The notes below the pieces were generated by a model. That model was not told the DNA's origin. It saw only the letters and a list, made by a program, of their open reading frames with translations, and did not search any database. A stretch of 64,000 bases of DNA from Novosphingobium sp. KA1. Its GTDB lineage: Bacteria; Pseudomonadota; Alphaproteobacteria; Sphingomonadales; Sphingomonadaceae. Position 1 is the stretch's first letter, and every line of letters begins with the position of its first letter. Position numbers and translations under genes: made by a program. Positions 10,500 to 19,625 of the stretch are shown here, in pieces. The DNA lies in the NCBI RefSeq assembly GCF_017309955.1, contig NZ_CP021248.1, forward strand, positions 310,001 to 374,000, read 5' to 3'.

Positions 10500-11281
10500 C
10501 TAGACATCCAGCCGCTGCTTCACGTCCGTCAGGAAATCGACATGCGCATCGGCGGTTGTATAGCCCCGATACATCGTGCCGACGCTGGCATGCGTGCCGC
10601 CGGCGTCACGCCAGCGGCGCAGCGTGTCGAGTGTTTCCGGCACGTCGAGCCCGCGCCCGGTCTTGTCCTGCAGCACGAGGTGAAAACCGAAGCCGCCCAC
10701 TGGTCGTTCGCTCTGCGCGAGCAATTCCTTGATGCGGGTGATGCCGGGAAGCGCACTTTCCTCCAAACCGGCCGCGAAGATAAACCCGTCCGCCATACGG
10801 ACCGCGCGTCGATAGGGCGCCTCGCCGAAACCGCCGCAGAAAATCGGAATCTGTCGTTTGGGGCGGGGAATGATGTTGCCGCGGTCCAGGCTGTGGAAGT
10901 CCCCCTCGAAGCTGACGACGGGTTCGCCCCACAGCCGGCGCAGATAGGGAATCTGCTCGTCCATCTTCTTGCCGCGCGTGTGAAAATCCTCGCCGAGCGC
11001 ATCATACTCCACATAGTTCCAGCCGGTTCCGACACCGAGCGTGAACCGCTGGCGCGATACAAGGTCAAGATCGGTCGCCTGCTTGGCAACCAGCACCGTC
11101 TGGCGCTGGGGCAGGATCAATATGCCCGTGATGAACTCGATCCGTTTGGTGATGCCGGCGAGATAGCTGAATGCGGTGAACGGGTCATGGAACGGATGTT
11201 GCTCGGTGTAGGGGCCCCATAGTGGGGGATCGCGTCCTTCGTGCACCGCGCCGACGACATGATCGTACATGAGCAGCGAAT
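10500..11281 (-). pseudogene. LLM-class (luciferase-like) flavin oxidoreductase, 5' end removed by IS6100
   Basis: About 260 residues of a luciferase-like monooxygenase / F420-type oxidoreductase remain. Recognisable stretches are AGITKRIEFITGILILPQR, LGVGTGWN and GKKMDEQIPYLRRLW. The reading frame runs into IS6100 at 11282, and roughly the first 40-50 residues of such proteins are missing. It is convergent with the permease gene, with only 8 nt between the stops. Probably non-functional. Confidence 0.8.
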
Positions 11282-12161
11282 GGCTCTGTTGCAAAGATTG
11301 GCGGCAGTCAGAGGTAGGCTGTCGCTCTGCGCCGATCAGGCGGCTGCTGCGAAATGGTGGTTGAGCATGCCCATGGCCTCCGTCAGCGCCGAGGGCCCAA
11401 TGCCAAAAGCTCTCTCCACAAGGCGCACCTCGCCCCTGATGCCGGGCTGCAGGCACCAGGGGCGAGCCTGTCCTTTGCGCAGGGCTCGCATGACTTCGAA
11501 TCCCTTGATCGTGGCATAGGCCGTGGGGATCGATTTGAAACCGCGCACCGGCTTGATCAGTATCTTGAGCTTTCCGTGATCGGCCTCGATCACGTTATTG
11601 AGATACTTCACCTGCCGGTGGGCCGTCTCCCGGTCCAGCTTTCCTTCGCGCTTCAATTCGGTGATCGCTGCACCATAGCTCGGCGCTTTGTCGGTATTGA
11701 GCGTGGCAGGCTTTTCCCAGTGCTTCAGGCCTCGCAGGGCCTTGCCCAGGAACCGCTTCGCTGCCTTGGCGCTGCGGGTCGGCGACAGGTAGAAATCGAT
11801 CGTGTCGCCCCGCTTGTCGACTGCCCGGTACAGGTAGGTCCACTTGCCCCGCACCTTGACGTAGGTTTCATCCAGGCGCCAGCTCGGATCAAAGCCACGC
11901 CGCCAGAACCAGCGCAGCCGCTTCTCCATCTCCGGGGCGTAGCACTGGACCCAGCGATAGATCGTCGTATGGTCGACCGAAATGCCGCGTTCCGCCAGCA
12001 TTTCCTCAAGGTCGCGATAGCTGATCGGATAGCGACAATACCAGCGCACCGCCCACAGGATCACATCACCCTGGAAATGGCGCCACTTGAAATCCGTCAT
12101 CGTTCCGTCCGTCCAATCTCCGCCAAGCATGCTCAAGCTTCACGATTTTTGCAACAGAGCC
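11282..12161 (-). mobile_element. IS6100 (IS6 family), complete
   Basis: Exactly 880 bp with 14-bp terminal inverted repeats (GGCTCTGTTGCAAA at 11282-11295 and its complement at 12148-12161). These are the length and ends of IS6100. The 8-bp flanks (CAGCGAAT left, CGTTGCGC right) do not match, so the element is no longer bordered by a target duplication and has probably joined two unrelated sequences by deletion or cointegrate resolution. Confidence 0.97.
11336..12100 (-). CDS. tnpA: IS6100 transposase
   Basis: A 254-aa DDE transposase of the IS6 family, the known IS6100 length. It starts MTDFKWRHFQG and carries LDETYVKVRGKW, NTDKAPSY and ADHGKLK around the catalytic residues. Intact. Confidence 0.97.
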   Translation of the reverse strand: MTDFKWRHFQGDVILWAVRWYCRYPISYRDLEEMLAERGISVDHTTIYRWVQCYAPEMEKRLRWFWRRGFDPSWRLDETYVKVRGKWTYLYRAVDKRGDTIDFYLSPTRSAKAAKRFLGKALRGLKHWEKPATLNTDKAPSYGAAITELKREGKLDRETAHRQVKYLNNVIEADHGKLKILIKPVRGFKSIPTAYATIKGFEVMRALRKGQARPWCLQPGIRGEVRLVERAFGIGPSALTEAMGMLNHHFAAAA

Positions 12162-12885
12162 CGTTGCGCTATCCCGGGCGCGCTCTTGCCCCGGGCGAAC
12201 TGATCCCCCAGGCCATCTCGGCCTTTTTGGGCGCCCAAATCGGTATCCCGGGTGAGGCGCTCGTACGCTACGCTGTCCGTCGTCAGACCCGGCAGCAGCA
12301 CATGGAAGCGCTGCGCCGTATTTACGGCTATCGCATGTTTCCGGGACAAGGTCGTTATTCTCGAGCCTTTCGGCAGTGGCTCGTCGAGGAAGCGGAACAG
12401 GCTCACTCGAATGAAGATCTGGCCCGCCGCTTCGTTGCACGCTGTCGCGACACGATGACCATCCTGCCGGCGATATCGACAATCGAGCGATTATGCGCTG
12501 ATGCATTGGTTGCAGCCGAGGGTCACATTGAAGCCCGTATCGTCGGCCGACTTGATCTCGAAATGCGTAAACGTCTGAACGCGCTGTTGACAGAGGTCAT
12601 GCCCGTCAATGTCAGCCGGTTCGTCTGGCTTCGGAAATTCGAGGTGGGCCATAACTCGACGGCAGCAAACCGTCTTTTGGATCGGCTTGAATTCCTTCAG
12701 GGCTTTGGTTTGTCGGTACAGAGCCTCGCCGGTGTTCCGATGCACCGGATTGCACGGCTACGCCGGCAGGGGGAGCGTTACTTCACCGATGAGGTGCGCG
12801 ATACCGGCGCGAACCGCCGGTTGGCCATTCTCGCGGCCTGCGTCATCGAATGGGAAGCGGCCATGGCCGATGCGGTGGTGGAAAC
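12162..12885 (+). pseudogene. Tn3-family transposase, N-terminal fragment
   Basis: About 240 residues of the N-terminal (DUF4158-type) region of a Tn3-family transposase, starting abruptly at the right end of IS6100 and stopping at the left end of an IS481-family element. Recognisable text: EALRRIYGYRMF and ERLCADALVAAE. The open frame continues leftward through antisense IS6100 sequence, which is not coding. The extreme N-terminus, the whole middle and the DD catalytic residues are absent. Confidence 0.8.
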
Positions 12886-13884
12886 TGTTTGGTCCCAACA
12901 TGTGATGGTGTAAAAGTATCCCCATCACAGCGGAGGGATTTATGGGCCAGGTTCTCCATGGCAGCGCCAAGACCACGCACGCCATTCGAGCAGAGCTACA
13001 GCGATCGCAAGCTTCGGTCGCGCACCTCGCCAAGAAGTACGGGATCAACGAGAAAACGGTCCTGAAGTGGCGCAAGCGGCAATCGGTGGAAGACTTGCCG
13101 ATGGGACCGAGGGAGCGGCGCAGCACTGTGCTCTCCCCAATGGAGGAAGCCGCGATCGTGGCGCTGCGGGTGCAGGCCCGGCTGCCACTCGACGATGTTT
13201 ACATCGCGCTCAAGGACGTGATCCCGCATCTGAGCCGCTCGTCGTTGCATCGCTGCCTGCAACGGCATGGGATCAGCCAGTTGCCCAAAGCCGATCGCGA
13301 GAAGCCGCAGAAGTTCAAGAACTACGAGATCGGCTACTTCCACATCGATATCGCCGAACTGCGTTATGAGGATGGCAAGGCCTACCTCTATGTCGCCGTG
13401 GACCGCACATCCAAGCTGGTCTTCGCACGCATCTATCGCAGAGCGACGAAGCTGGTCGCAGCCGGCTTCCTGAAAGCATTGATCAGGACGGTGCCCTACA
13501 AGATTCACACCATCCTCACCGACAACGGCGTGCAGTTCGCCCAGTTCGAGCGTGGCACCGGCCTGTCCTTCCCGCACATCTTCGGCCGCGTCTGTCAGGA
13601 AAACGGTATCGAGCACCGGCTAACCAAGCCCTATCATCCCTGGACCAACGGGCAGGCCGAACGCATGGTGCGAACCATCAAGGAGGCGACCGTCAAATCC
13701 TTCCATTACGCCTCGATCAACGAACTGCGACGGCACGTCCGTGACTGGCTGACCGCCTACAACTTCGCCAAGCAGCTCAAGGCGCTCAAGTTCCGAACGC
13801 CTTACGAAGCTGTCGAGGAACTCTGGAAATCAAAGCCTCACATCTTTATCGTCAAACCTAACCATCACATGTTGGGACTAAACA
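12886..13884 (+). mobile_element. IS481-family insertion sequence
   Basis: A 999-bp element with near-perfect 23-bp terminal inverted repeats: TGTTTGGTCCCAACATGTGA at the left, and TGTTTAGTCCCAACATGTGA on the complementary strand at the right. It lies inside the Tn3 transposase remnant. No clear target duplication is seen, and most of the Tn3 gene is missing between the flanks, so insertion was accompanied by an adjacent deletion. Confidence 0.88.
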
Positions 13885-13889
13885 CCTAA
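12942..13889 (+). CDS. IS481-family transposase
   Basis: A 315-aa protein with an N-terminal helix-turn-helix (SVAHLAKKYGINEKTVLKW) and an integrase-type DDE core (HIDIAELRYEDGKAYLYVAVDR, LTDNGVQF, PYHPWTNGQAERMVRTIKEA). The coding frame crosses the right inverted repeat, and its stop codon (13887-13889) is provided by flanking DNA. Looks intact. Confidence 0.92.
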   Translation: MGQVLHGSAKTTHAIRAELQRSQASVAHLAKKYGINEKTVLKWRKRQSVEDLPMGPRERRSTVLSPMEEAAIVALRVQARLPLDDVYIALKDVIPHLSRSSLHRCLQRHGISQLPKADREKPQKFKNYEIGYFHIDIAELRYEDGKAYLYVAVDRTSKLVFARIYRRATKLVAAGFLKALIRTVPYKIHTILTDNGVQFAQFERGTGLSFPHIFGRVCQENGIEHRLTKPYHPWTNGQAERMVRTIKEATVKSFHYASINELRRHVRDWLTAYNFAKQLKALKFRTPYEAVEELWKSKPHIFIVKPNHHMLGLNT

Positions 13890-14382
13890 CTGGCCCGATC
13901 TGTTCCGCAGCGTCGCCACGGTCAACGGCGGCAGGATCACCCCCAGCCAGTTGCTCCGCAAACTGGCGTCCTATCCCCGGCAGAACGATCTGGCCCTGGC
14001 TTTGCGCGAGGTAGGCAGGGTCGAGCGAACGCTGTTCCTGATCGACTGGATTCTCGACGCTGACATGCAGCGGCGGGCCCAGATCGGCCTCAACAAAGGC
14101 GAAGCGCATCACGCACTCAAGAATGCGCTGCGCATCGGCCGTCAGGGCGAGATCCGGGATCGGACCAGCGAAGGCCAGCATTATCGGATCGCGGGGCTCA
14201 ATCTGCTCGCAGCCATTATCATCTACTGGAACACGCTCCACCTTGGTAAGGCTGTCGATCAGCGCCGCCGGGATGGTCTCGACGTTCCGCCTGAATTGCT
14301 CGCGCACATCTCGCCGCTAGGATGGGCTCATATCCTGCTTACCGGCGAATACCGCTGGCCCAAGGGAGCCGAGCCGTTATAA
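13885..14382 (+). pseudogene. Tn3-family transposase, C-terminal fragment
   Basis: About 160 residues of the C-terminus of a Tn3-family transposase (WPDLFRSVATVNGG, LNKGEAHHAL with the catalytic Glu, ISPLGWAHILLTGEYRW). It matches the end expected for the fragment on the other side of the IS481-family element; roughly half of the protein between the two is gone. Not functional. Confidence 0.85.
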
Positions 14383-14425
14383 AATTGTCCGGTAAAGCCG
14401 TGATCTGTATCTGCAAGAAAGTACA

Positions 14426-15076
14426 ATGGGCCAGTCCAAGGATAAACCGCCAACCGAACGTGCGATCCGCGCCTTGCTCGACAAGCATGCCTGTCCGGTT
14501 CCTTACCACGAAGTGAGGACGCGGTTGCTGGGCAACATCGCCTGTCCCGATCCCGCTGTGCAACCCATGGCGGTTATCGCCGGCCTATGGGGCGGAGCGT
14601 TACCCGAGTTTGACAGCGTGGATGACGCCAATGCGCTGCTTGGCGCCCTGGTCATGGGCCTGTGGAACGAACTGGCCGACCATCAGGACCCAAAGAAGCC
14701 ATTCCGAGCCACTCGTGTTCCCCTGGAGCCAACCAGCGCCAATCTGGGAAATCTGGGCATGGTCCGCGCGCAGGAAGTCGAAGGTTTTGTGGAAGGCCTG
14801 TTCAATGGCGAGGAGGAAGCCGGGCTACCCGAACGCGCGCATGAAGCGGTCACGCATCTCGGGGAAATCAGAGCGATGATGGCGGGCATCGCCGACCTCA
14901 TCGAACGCACCAGGGACGAACCTGAGGATCGCGGGCAGATCAAGGAGACGATCAAGCATCTGCGGGTGATGACCGAGATCATGGAGACCGAAATCCATGC
15001 CGCGGTTCTATCCTGCACGCGGGCGCGCGCCCAAACCCTCCCCGGTATCACTACGCCGTTGGGAACGCGGCATTGA
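14426..15076 (+). CDS. Conserved hypothetical protein (YecA/UPF0149-like)
   Basis: A 216-aa acidic protein. A central stretch (GGALPEFDSVDDANALLGALVMGLWNEL) resembles the UPF0149/YecA-type helical domain; the C-terminus is helical with Glu/Arg repeats. It overlaps the next gene (ATTGA), so the pair is probably translated together. Likely cargo of the degraded Tn3-family transposon. Function unknown. Confidence 0.55.
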   Translation: MGQSKDKPPTERAIRALLDKHACPVPYHEVRTRLLGNIACPDPAVQPMAVIAGLWGGALPEFDSVDDANALLGALVMGLWNELADHQDPKKPFRATRVPLEPTSANLGNLGMVRAQEVEGFVEGLFNGEEEAGLPERAHEAVTHLGEIRAMMAGIADLIERTRDEPEDRGQIKETIKHLRVMTEIMETEIHAAVLSCTRARAQTLPGITTPLGTRH

Positions 15077-15522
15077 ACCAGAATTCGGATGCGGAGCAGC
15101 GCCTCCGCGAAAAACTGCGTAAGATCGAAGCCCTGTTCGCCGGCGCCGCCACGGCAGGCGAAAAGGCCGCAGCCGGTGCCGCCGCAGAACGTATCAGGCG
15201 CCAGTTCACTGAAACGAGCCGCCGCGAAACGTCGGAAGAGTTCAAGTTCTCGATTCCAGACCCGTGGTCACGGCAGCTCTTCACAGCCCTCTGCAGGCGC
15301 TATGGCCTCAAGCCGTTCCGCTATTCACGCATGCATCGCCAGACCGTGATCGTCCATGCGCCCGTCAGTTTCATCAACCAGGTCTTGTGGCCCGAGTTCG
15401 AGGAACTCAGCGAGGCCCTCTCCGCCCATCTCCTCGAGATCACCAATCGGATCATCCGCGAGGAGGTCTATGCGACGCCTGGAGAGGCCGATGAAATTGC
15501 CGAGCCAGCACGGCTACGATAG
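15073..15522 (+). CDS. Hypothetical protein, DUF2786-like N-terminus
   Basis: A 149-aa protein starting at a TTG that overlaps the upstream stop. The N-terminal helix (QRLREKLRKIEALFAGAA) and following Ala-rich stretch resemble DUF2786 proteins; the remainder (PDPWSRQLFTALCRRYGLKPF) resembles the domain often found with it. No enzymatic motif seen. Confidence 0.55.
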   Translation: MNQNSDAEQRLREKLRKIEALFAGAATAGEKAAAGAAAERIRRQFTETSRRETSEEFKFSIPDPWSRQLFTALCRRYGLKPFRYSRMHRQTVIVHAPVSFINQVLWPEFEELSEALSAHLLEITNRIIREEVYATPGEADEIAEPARLR

Positions 15523-15585
15523 CGAAAAGCCTTGACTGATCGCTTAGGGTGTCATTTCGCCCCCTACCGGAACTGACCCCTTAAT

Positions 15586-16308
15586 GTGCGGGGGCTGCTT
15601 GAGGCCTGCGCGGATGATTTGCCGGGGCTCAGGGATCGGGCTTTGCTGTCGGTCGCCTACGACACGGGCTTGCGCGCCTCCGAGCTGGTCGCGGTCGAGG
15701 TCGAGCACATTGTGGACGCCATCGATCCCGAGGCGCGGCTGCTGACGATTTCGCGCAGCAAGGGCGATCAGGAGGGAAAGGGCGCGACCGCGTTCCTCAG
15801 CCCGCGCTCGGTGCGGGCGATCGCCGCCTGGACTGCGGCTGCCGACATCGAGGAGGGACCGCTGTTTCGCCGGGTGCAGGTGCGCCGCTACAAGGCGCGG
15901 GCCGCGGTCAAGGGGCGGCGGATCGAGACGATTTCTGGCCGCGAAAGCTGGGATCTGCGCAAGACGTTGCCGAAGTCGGCGGTGCCGGCGCGCACCGAAT
16001 ATGATGTGGGAGAGGGGGCGTTGCACCCGGGTTCGATCGGGCCGATCTGGCGGGCAATGATCCGGCGCGCCTTCGACAAGGGCGCGCTGAGCGACCTCAC
16101 CGCCGATGATCTGGCGCAGTTGCTCAAGGGCGTGAGCGCGCATTCGACGCGGGTGGGCTTGAACCAGGATCTGTTTGCGAGCGGCGAGGATCTGGCGGGG
16201 ATCATGGATGCGCTACGCTGGAAGAGTCCCCGGATGCCGCTCGCCTATAATCGCAATCTGGCGGCTGAGCAGGGTGCCGCCGGCCGCTTGATCGCGAAAA
16301 TCGGGTGA
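15586..16308 (+). pseudogene. Tyrosine recombinase/integrase, N-terminally truncated
   Basis: The catalytic domain of a phage-type integrase: first Arg in YDTGLRASELV, the HxxR box in AHSTRVGLN, and a terminal Tyr in MPLAYNRN. The N-terminal SAM-like core-binding domain is absent; an in-frame stop lies at 15574-15576, just before the GTG at 15586. The sequence joins unrelated DNA at about 15540-15585, so it is probably a remnant, although the catalytic half is open. Confidence 0.7.
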
Positions 16309-16414
16309 GTAGATCTTGAGCTGCGCACAATTAGGTATTTGTGACGGTGTTTGAAAATTCCGAGTGCGCCAGATCACGCGGATTAGCGTTCCAGCGAATG
16401 TCCGACGGAATCGG

Positions 16415-16447
16415 AAAAGAAAACCCGCCCGTCTTTTGACGGGCGGG
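16415..16447 (-). terminator. Intrinsic terminator reading leftward
   Basis: A perfect 10-bp GC-rich stem (CCCGCCCGTC at 16424-16433 and its complement at 16438-16447) with a TTTT loop. On the minus strand it is followed by TTTTCTTTT. No minus-strand protein gene precedes it, so it may end a small RNA. Confidence 0.75.
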
Positions 16448-16627
16448 CAAGGAAAGGTGTCTACGTCTTACCGAGACTCCTTCGGGTCGCTGGCTGATGC
16501 TATGCCTTCGTGTTTCGGATTCAAGGCTAAACTAGCGGGGCTGAGCAGTTTCTCAGGCTGTGTACATCGCCGCGACCGACGACCTGGAAATATGCGCTAG
16601 CCTTGCGTTTATGCGCAATCATGATAG

Positions 16628-16644
16628 ATGTATTATATATACAT
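16628..16644. promoter_or_regulatory. Palindromic operator upstream of the hemoglobin operon (possible NsrR site)
   Basis: ATGTAT-N5-ATACAT, a perfect 6-bp inverted repeat in an AT-rich patch 16 nt before the favoured hemoglobin start. Its form resembles NsrR half-sites (GATGYAT...), and an NsrR-like gene lies 7 kb away. Assignment is inferred. Confidence 0.45.
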
Positions 16645-16660
16645 GATTGGAGCGCGAGTC

Positions 16661-17107
16661 GTGGACGGTGTCTCGAAAATCAGAGAAGAAGAGCTGACTC
16701 CTTTGGTGGAGGAATTTTACGCGCGGGTCCGCACCGACCCCGCGCTTGGGCGGATTTTCAACGATGCGATCGATGACTGGCCGGAGCATCTTGGGAAGCT
16801 GACTGCGTTCTGGTCCTCCGTCATGCTCACCAGTGGCCGATACAAGGGGCAACCGGTGCCGGCCCATTTGAAGCATAAGGCCAGGATAACGCCCGCGCTG
16901 TTCGAGCGGTGGCTCGCACTCTGGGTTCAAACGACCAATGACAGGATGACGCCCGAAGCGGCAGCGGCGCTACAAGCGAAGGCGCGGCGCATCGCCGAGA
17001 GCCTGCAACTGGCGATGTTCTTCCAACTGGAGGAACGGAGTGCTGCATCGGTCGCCAACGCGGAACGTAAGGATGCCATCGAGCGACCAGGGCAAACCCA
17101 TGGGTGA
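16661..17107 (+). CDS. Group III truncated hemoglobin
   Basis: A heme globin of about 148 aa with features of group III truncated hemoglobins: VEEFYARVRTDPALGRIFN, LTAFWSSVMLTSGRYKGQPVPAHL and a proximal-His region (HKARITPALFERWLALW). Such proteins bind O2/NO in nitrosative stress. The GTG at 16661 with GGAG upstream is preferred; earlier ATGs at 16628 and 16643 fall inside the palindrome. It overlaps the YeaR-like gene by 8 nt and is followed by flavohemoglobin. Confidence 0.85.
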   Translation: MDGVSKIREEELTPLVEEFYARVRTDPALGRIFNDAIDDWPEHLGKLTAFWSSVMLTSGRYKGQPVPAHLKHKARITPALFERWLALWVQTTNDRMTPEAAAALQAKARRIAESLQLAMFFQLEERSAASVANAERKDAIERPGQTHG

Positions 17108-17375
17108 AATATTGCCTTACCGTTCCACGCCGGTGTTCGACCAGGACACTCTGCCGGCTGCCTTGCGCGCGCGACATGACACGAAGGCTGGTGTTTGGGG
17201 CGTGATCCGGGTTTTGGAGGGCGAACTCCGGCTAACCTACCTCGAGCCACCTTCGGAGATCGTCCTGACGCCTGACCAGCCTGGCTTGATTCTCCCTCAG
17301 CAACCGCATTTCGTAACGCCGACAGGGCCGATGAAGATGCAGGTGGATTTTTACGATCACATTCCCAAGCTCTGA
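17100..17375 (+). CDS. DUF1971 / YeaR-like cupin protein
   Basis: A 91-aa single-domain protein (PYRSTPVFDQDTLPAALRARHDTKAGVWG) of the DUF1971 family. E. coli YeaR belongs here and is induced by nitrate and NO. It overlaps the hemoglobin gene and lies 39 nt before flavohemoglobin, which strengthens an NO-response role. Biochemical activity unknown. Confidence 0.8.
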   Translation: MGEILPYRSTPVFDQDTLPAALRARHDTKAGVWGVIRVLEGELRLTYLEPPSEIVLTPDQPGLILPQQPHFVTPTGPMKMQVDFYDHIPKL

Positions 17376-17414
17376 CATTCCGGGATTTTCAACGCATTCA
17401 AAAAGGAGAAGTTG

Positions 17415-18626
17415 ATGACGCAGCCCCTCAGCGATCAGACCATCGCGCTCGTCAAGGCGACCGTCCCCGCGCTCGAAGCACATGGCCTCGACATCGTGAA
17501 CGAGATGTATTCCCGGATGTTCCAGAACCCGAACATTCGCGACCTTTTCAACCAATCGCACCATGGTGATGCCGGTTCGCAGCCGCGGGCACTGACCGGC
17601 GCCATTCTCGCCTATGCGAGCAACATCGAAAATCTCGGTGCGCTTGCCCCGGCGGTCGAGCGGATCGCGCAGAAGCATGTTGGCCTGCAAATTCTGCCCG
17701 AACATTATCCGCACGTTGCCGAGGCGCTCCTGGGGGCGATCAAGGCGGTGCTGGGGGATGCGGCCACCGATGAAATTCTCGCTGCCTGGGGCGAAGCCTA
17801 CTGGTTCCTGGCCAACATCCTGATCGCCCGCGAGCAGCGAGTCTACTCAGAACAGAAGGACGCGACCGGCGGATGGAATGGCTGGCGCGATTTTCGCGTC
17901 GAGGACGTCGTGCGTGAGAGCAGCGTCATCAATTCCTTCGTTCTGCGCCCCGTTGATGGCGGGGCCGTCATGCGGCACAAGCCCGGGCAATATCTGACCT
18001 TCTGGCTTGAAATTCCGGGACATCCGCCAGTCAAGCGCAACTATTCGATTTCAGCAGCCCCCAACGGCGAAACCTATCGCATTTCGGTCAAGCGTGAGCC
18101 GCTTGGTCTTGCGTCAGGCTGGCTTCATGATGAAGCCAAGCCGGGCACGGTGCTCAAAGTTGCCGCGCCTGCAGGCGAATTCTTCCTGGCAGCGCATGTC
18201 GAACGCCCGGTGATCCTCCTGTCGGGCGGCGTGGGGCTGACCCCGATGGTGGCCATGCTCGAAACGCTTGCTGAGGGCGAGGCGGGAGTCCCCGTGCACT
18301 ATGTCCACGGAACTCATGACCGCGATACCCACGCAATGCGTGATCATGTTCGCGCTGTCGCTGGGCGGGGCAAGTCAATCACCGTCACCGATTTTCATCA
18401 GACCCCGCTCGAAGATGAAGTCGCAGGACGGGATTATGACGTCGCCGGCATCATTACCGATGAATGGCTGGTCGCCAACACGCCTGTAGGTGAGGCCGAT
18501 TACTATATCTGCGGACCACGCCCGTTTCTGCGGCACGCCGTCTCGACCTTGTCGCTGGCTGGCGTCCCATCCGACCGCATTCATTACGAATTCTTCGGTC
18601 CGGCGGACGAATTGCTCGCCGCCTGA
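17415..18626 (+). CDS. hmp: Flavohemoglobin, nitric oxide dioxygenase
   Basis: A 403-aa three-domain protein: globin (about 1-140), FAD-binding domain with RNYSIS, and NAD-binding domain with LSGGVGLTPM. It converts NO and O2 to nitrate in the cytoplasm. The C-terminus (YYICGPRPFL, HYEFFGP) is typical. The ATG at 17415 has AAAGGAGAA upstream. Third gene of the putative NO-responsive operon. Confidence 0.95.
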   Translation: MTQPLSDQTIALVKATVPALEAHGLDIVNEMYSRMFQNPNIRDLFNQSHHGDAGSQPRALTGAILAYASNIENLGALAPAVERIAQKHVGLQILPEHYPHVAEALLGAIKAVLGDAATDEILAAWGEAYWFLANILIAREQRVYSEQKDATGGWNGWRDFRVEDVVRESSVINSFVLRPVDGGAVMRHKPGQYLTFWLEIPGHPPVKRNYSISAAPNGETYRISVKREPLGLASGWLHDEAKPGTVLKVAAPAGEFFLAAHVERPVILLSGGVGLTPMVAMLETLAEGEAGVPVHYVHGTHDRDTHAMRDHVRAVAGRGKSITVTDFHQTPLEDEVAGRDYDVAGIITDEWLVANTPVGEADYYICGPRPFLRHAVSTLSLAGVPSDRIHYEFFGPADELLAA

Positions 18627-18668
18627 CTGAGCGCGGAGAAGGGCGACATCGCCCTTCTCCGCGTCTAC

Positions 18669-18914
18669 TCAAACCGCCATGTCGGCGTGATCTCGGACTT
18701 CTGGACGCACTTGGGCGTCAGCGACAGGTTCCTCGACGAGAATCGCGAACTTGGCACCCTTGTAATAGATGCTGGGCCGATGCCAGGCCCGCGTCACGAC
18801 GACGACCGTTCCGTCGATCTCGATCTCTTCGCCTGCCTGGGGTGACCGCGCGAAGTGAAAACTGCCCCAGGCTGCTGGGGAACTGCTATCGCCAGCCCAA
18901 ACGTCAACGAGCAT
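18669..18914 (-). CDS. Small conserved hypothetical protein
   Basis: An 81-aa protein (MLVDVWAGDSSS...) with a central beta-rich stretch (GEEIEIDGTVVVVTRAWHRPSIYYKGAKFAILVEEP). AGGAG precedes the ATG. It is the last gene of the leftward peroxiredoxin-SOD operon, 17 nt after sodB. Function not recognised. Confidence 0.6.
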   Translation of the reverse strand: MLVDVWAGDSSSPAAWGSFHFARSPQAGEEIEIDGTVVVVTRAWHRPSIYYKGAKFAILVEEPVADAQVRPEVRDHADMAV

Positions 18915-18931
18915 TTACTTCTCCTCCTTAT

Positions 18932-19625
18932 TCAACGGGCGGTCTGTGATGGTGGATAGCGCCACGGCTTGCCCTGGCCGATCGCCGCGTCAAACTGCGT
19001 TTCGGCGAAGCTCCAATTTGCGAGCCTGTTCCACCAGGACGTGATCCAGCCCGCGCGATCCTGGCGGTAATCGATGTAGTAGGCATGCTCCCACACATCG
19101 CAAGCAAGCAGCGGCGACCCCTTCCTCAAGGATTGGGCTACCCGCGTCGTGGGTAGAGATCACCTCGAGCTTGTCGCGCTTCGCGATGAGCCAGACCCAA
19201 CCCGATCCGAAATGGCCCGTTCCTTCAGCGGAAAAACGCTGTCTCAGCGTTTCGAGACTCCCGAATTCGGACGAAATGGCGCTGGCGAGCAGCCCGGCAG
19301 GTTTAACCGTTTTCGGCGCCATGCTCTCCCAAAAGAAGCTATGGTTCCATGCCTGGGCTGCATTGTTGAAGACGCCCTTCGCGCCGCTGCCGTGCGCGAT
19401 GCGGATGATTTCCTCGAGCGTGTGGGCCGAGAAATTCTGCTCGGCCAGCAGCCGATTGAGCGTTTCCACGTAGCGTGCGTGATGTTTGCCGTGGTGGATC
19501 TCCAGTGTTTCCGCCGAGAGGACAGGCTCGAGATCCTTGGTCCCACAGGGCAGGGGAGGCAATTCGAAGACGAGCCTCTCAAGGTCGGATTGAGCTATTA
19601 CAGCATTGCGGCTTTGATCAGCCAT
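18932..19625 (-). pseudogene. sodB: Fe-type superoxide dismutase, interrupted by a one-base frameshift
   Basis: Dismutates superoxide. The N-terminal half (FELPPLPCGTKDLEPVLS, metal ligand in HHGKHHARYV, FNNAAQAWNHSFFW) and C-terminal half ([19 protein letters not shown], with Asp and His ligands) are both excellent but lie in different frames. Removing one base from the four-base run at 19118-19121 restores the expected [17 protein letters not shown]. This is either a sequencing error or a fresh pseudogene. AGGAGA supports the start at 19625. Confidence 0.85.

Larger units (their letters stand above)
16309..16660. other. Intergenic region with terminator, candidate small RNA and operator
   Basis: No convincing protein gene. 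It contains a strong minus-strand terminator (16415-16447), about 170 nt of potentially transcribed sequence to its right, and an AT-rich palindrome just upstream of the truncated hemoglobin gene (16628-16644). Confidence 0.5.

Noticed and set aside
11354..12913. A long plus-strand frame bridging IS6100 and the Tn3 fragment
   Set aside because: Its first half is the antisense of IS6100 transposase and only the part after 12161 matches a Tn3-family transposase. It is not a single gene.
16450..16620. tmRNA, SRP RNA or 6S RNA as identity of the candidate RNA
   Set aside because: Key motifs (tag-coding piece, GGAAGG-type SRP loop, 6S bubble) could not be found; left as unknown.
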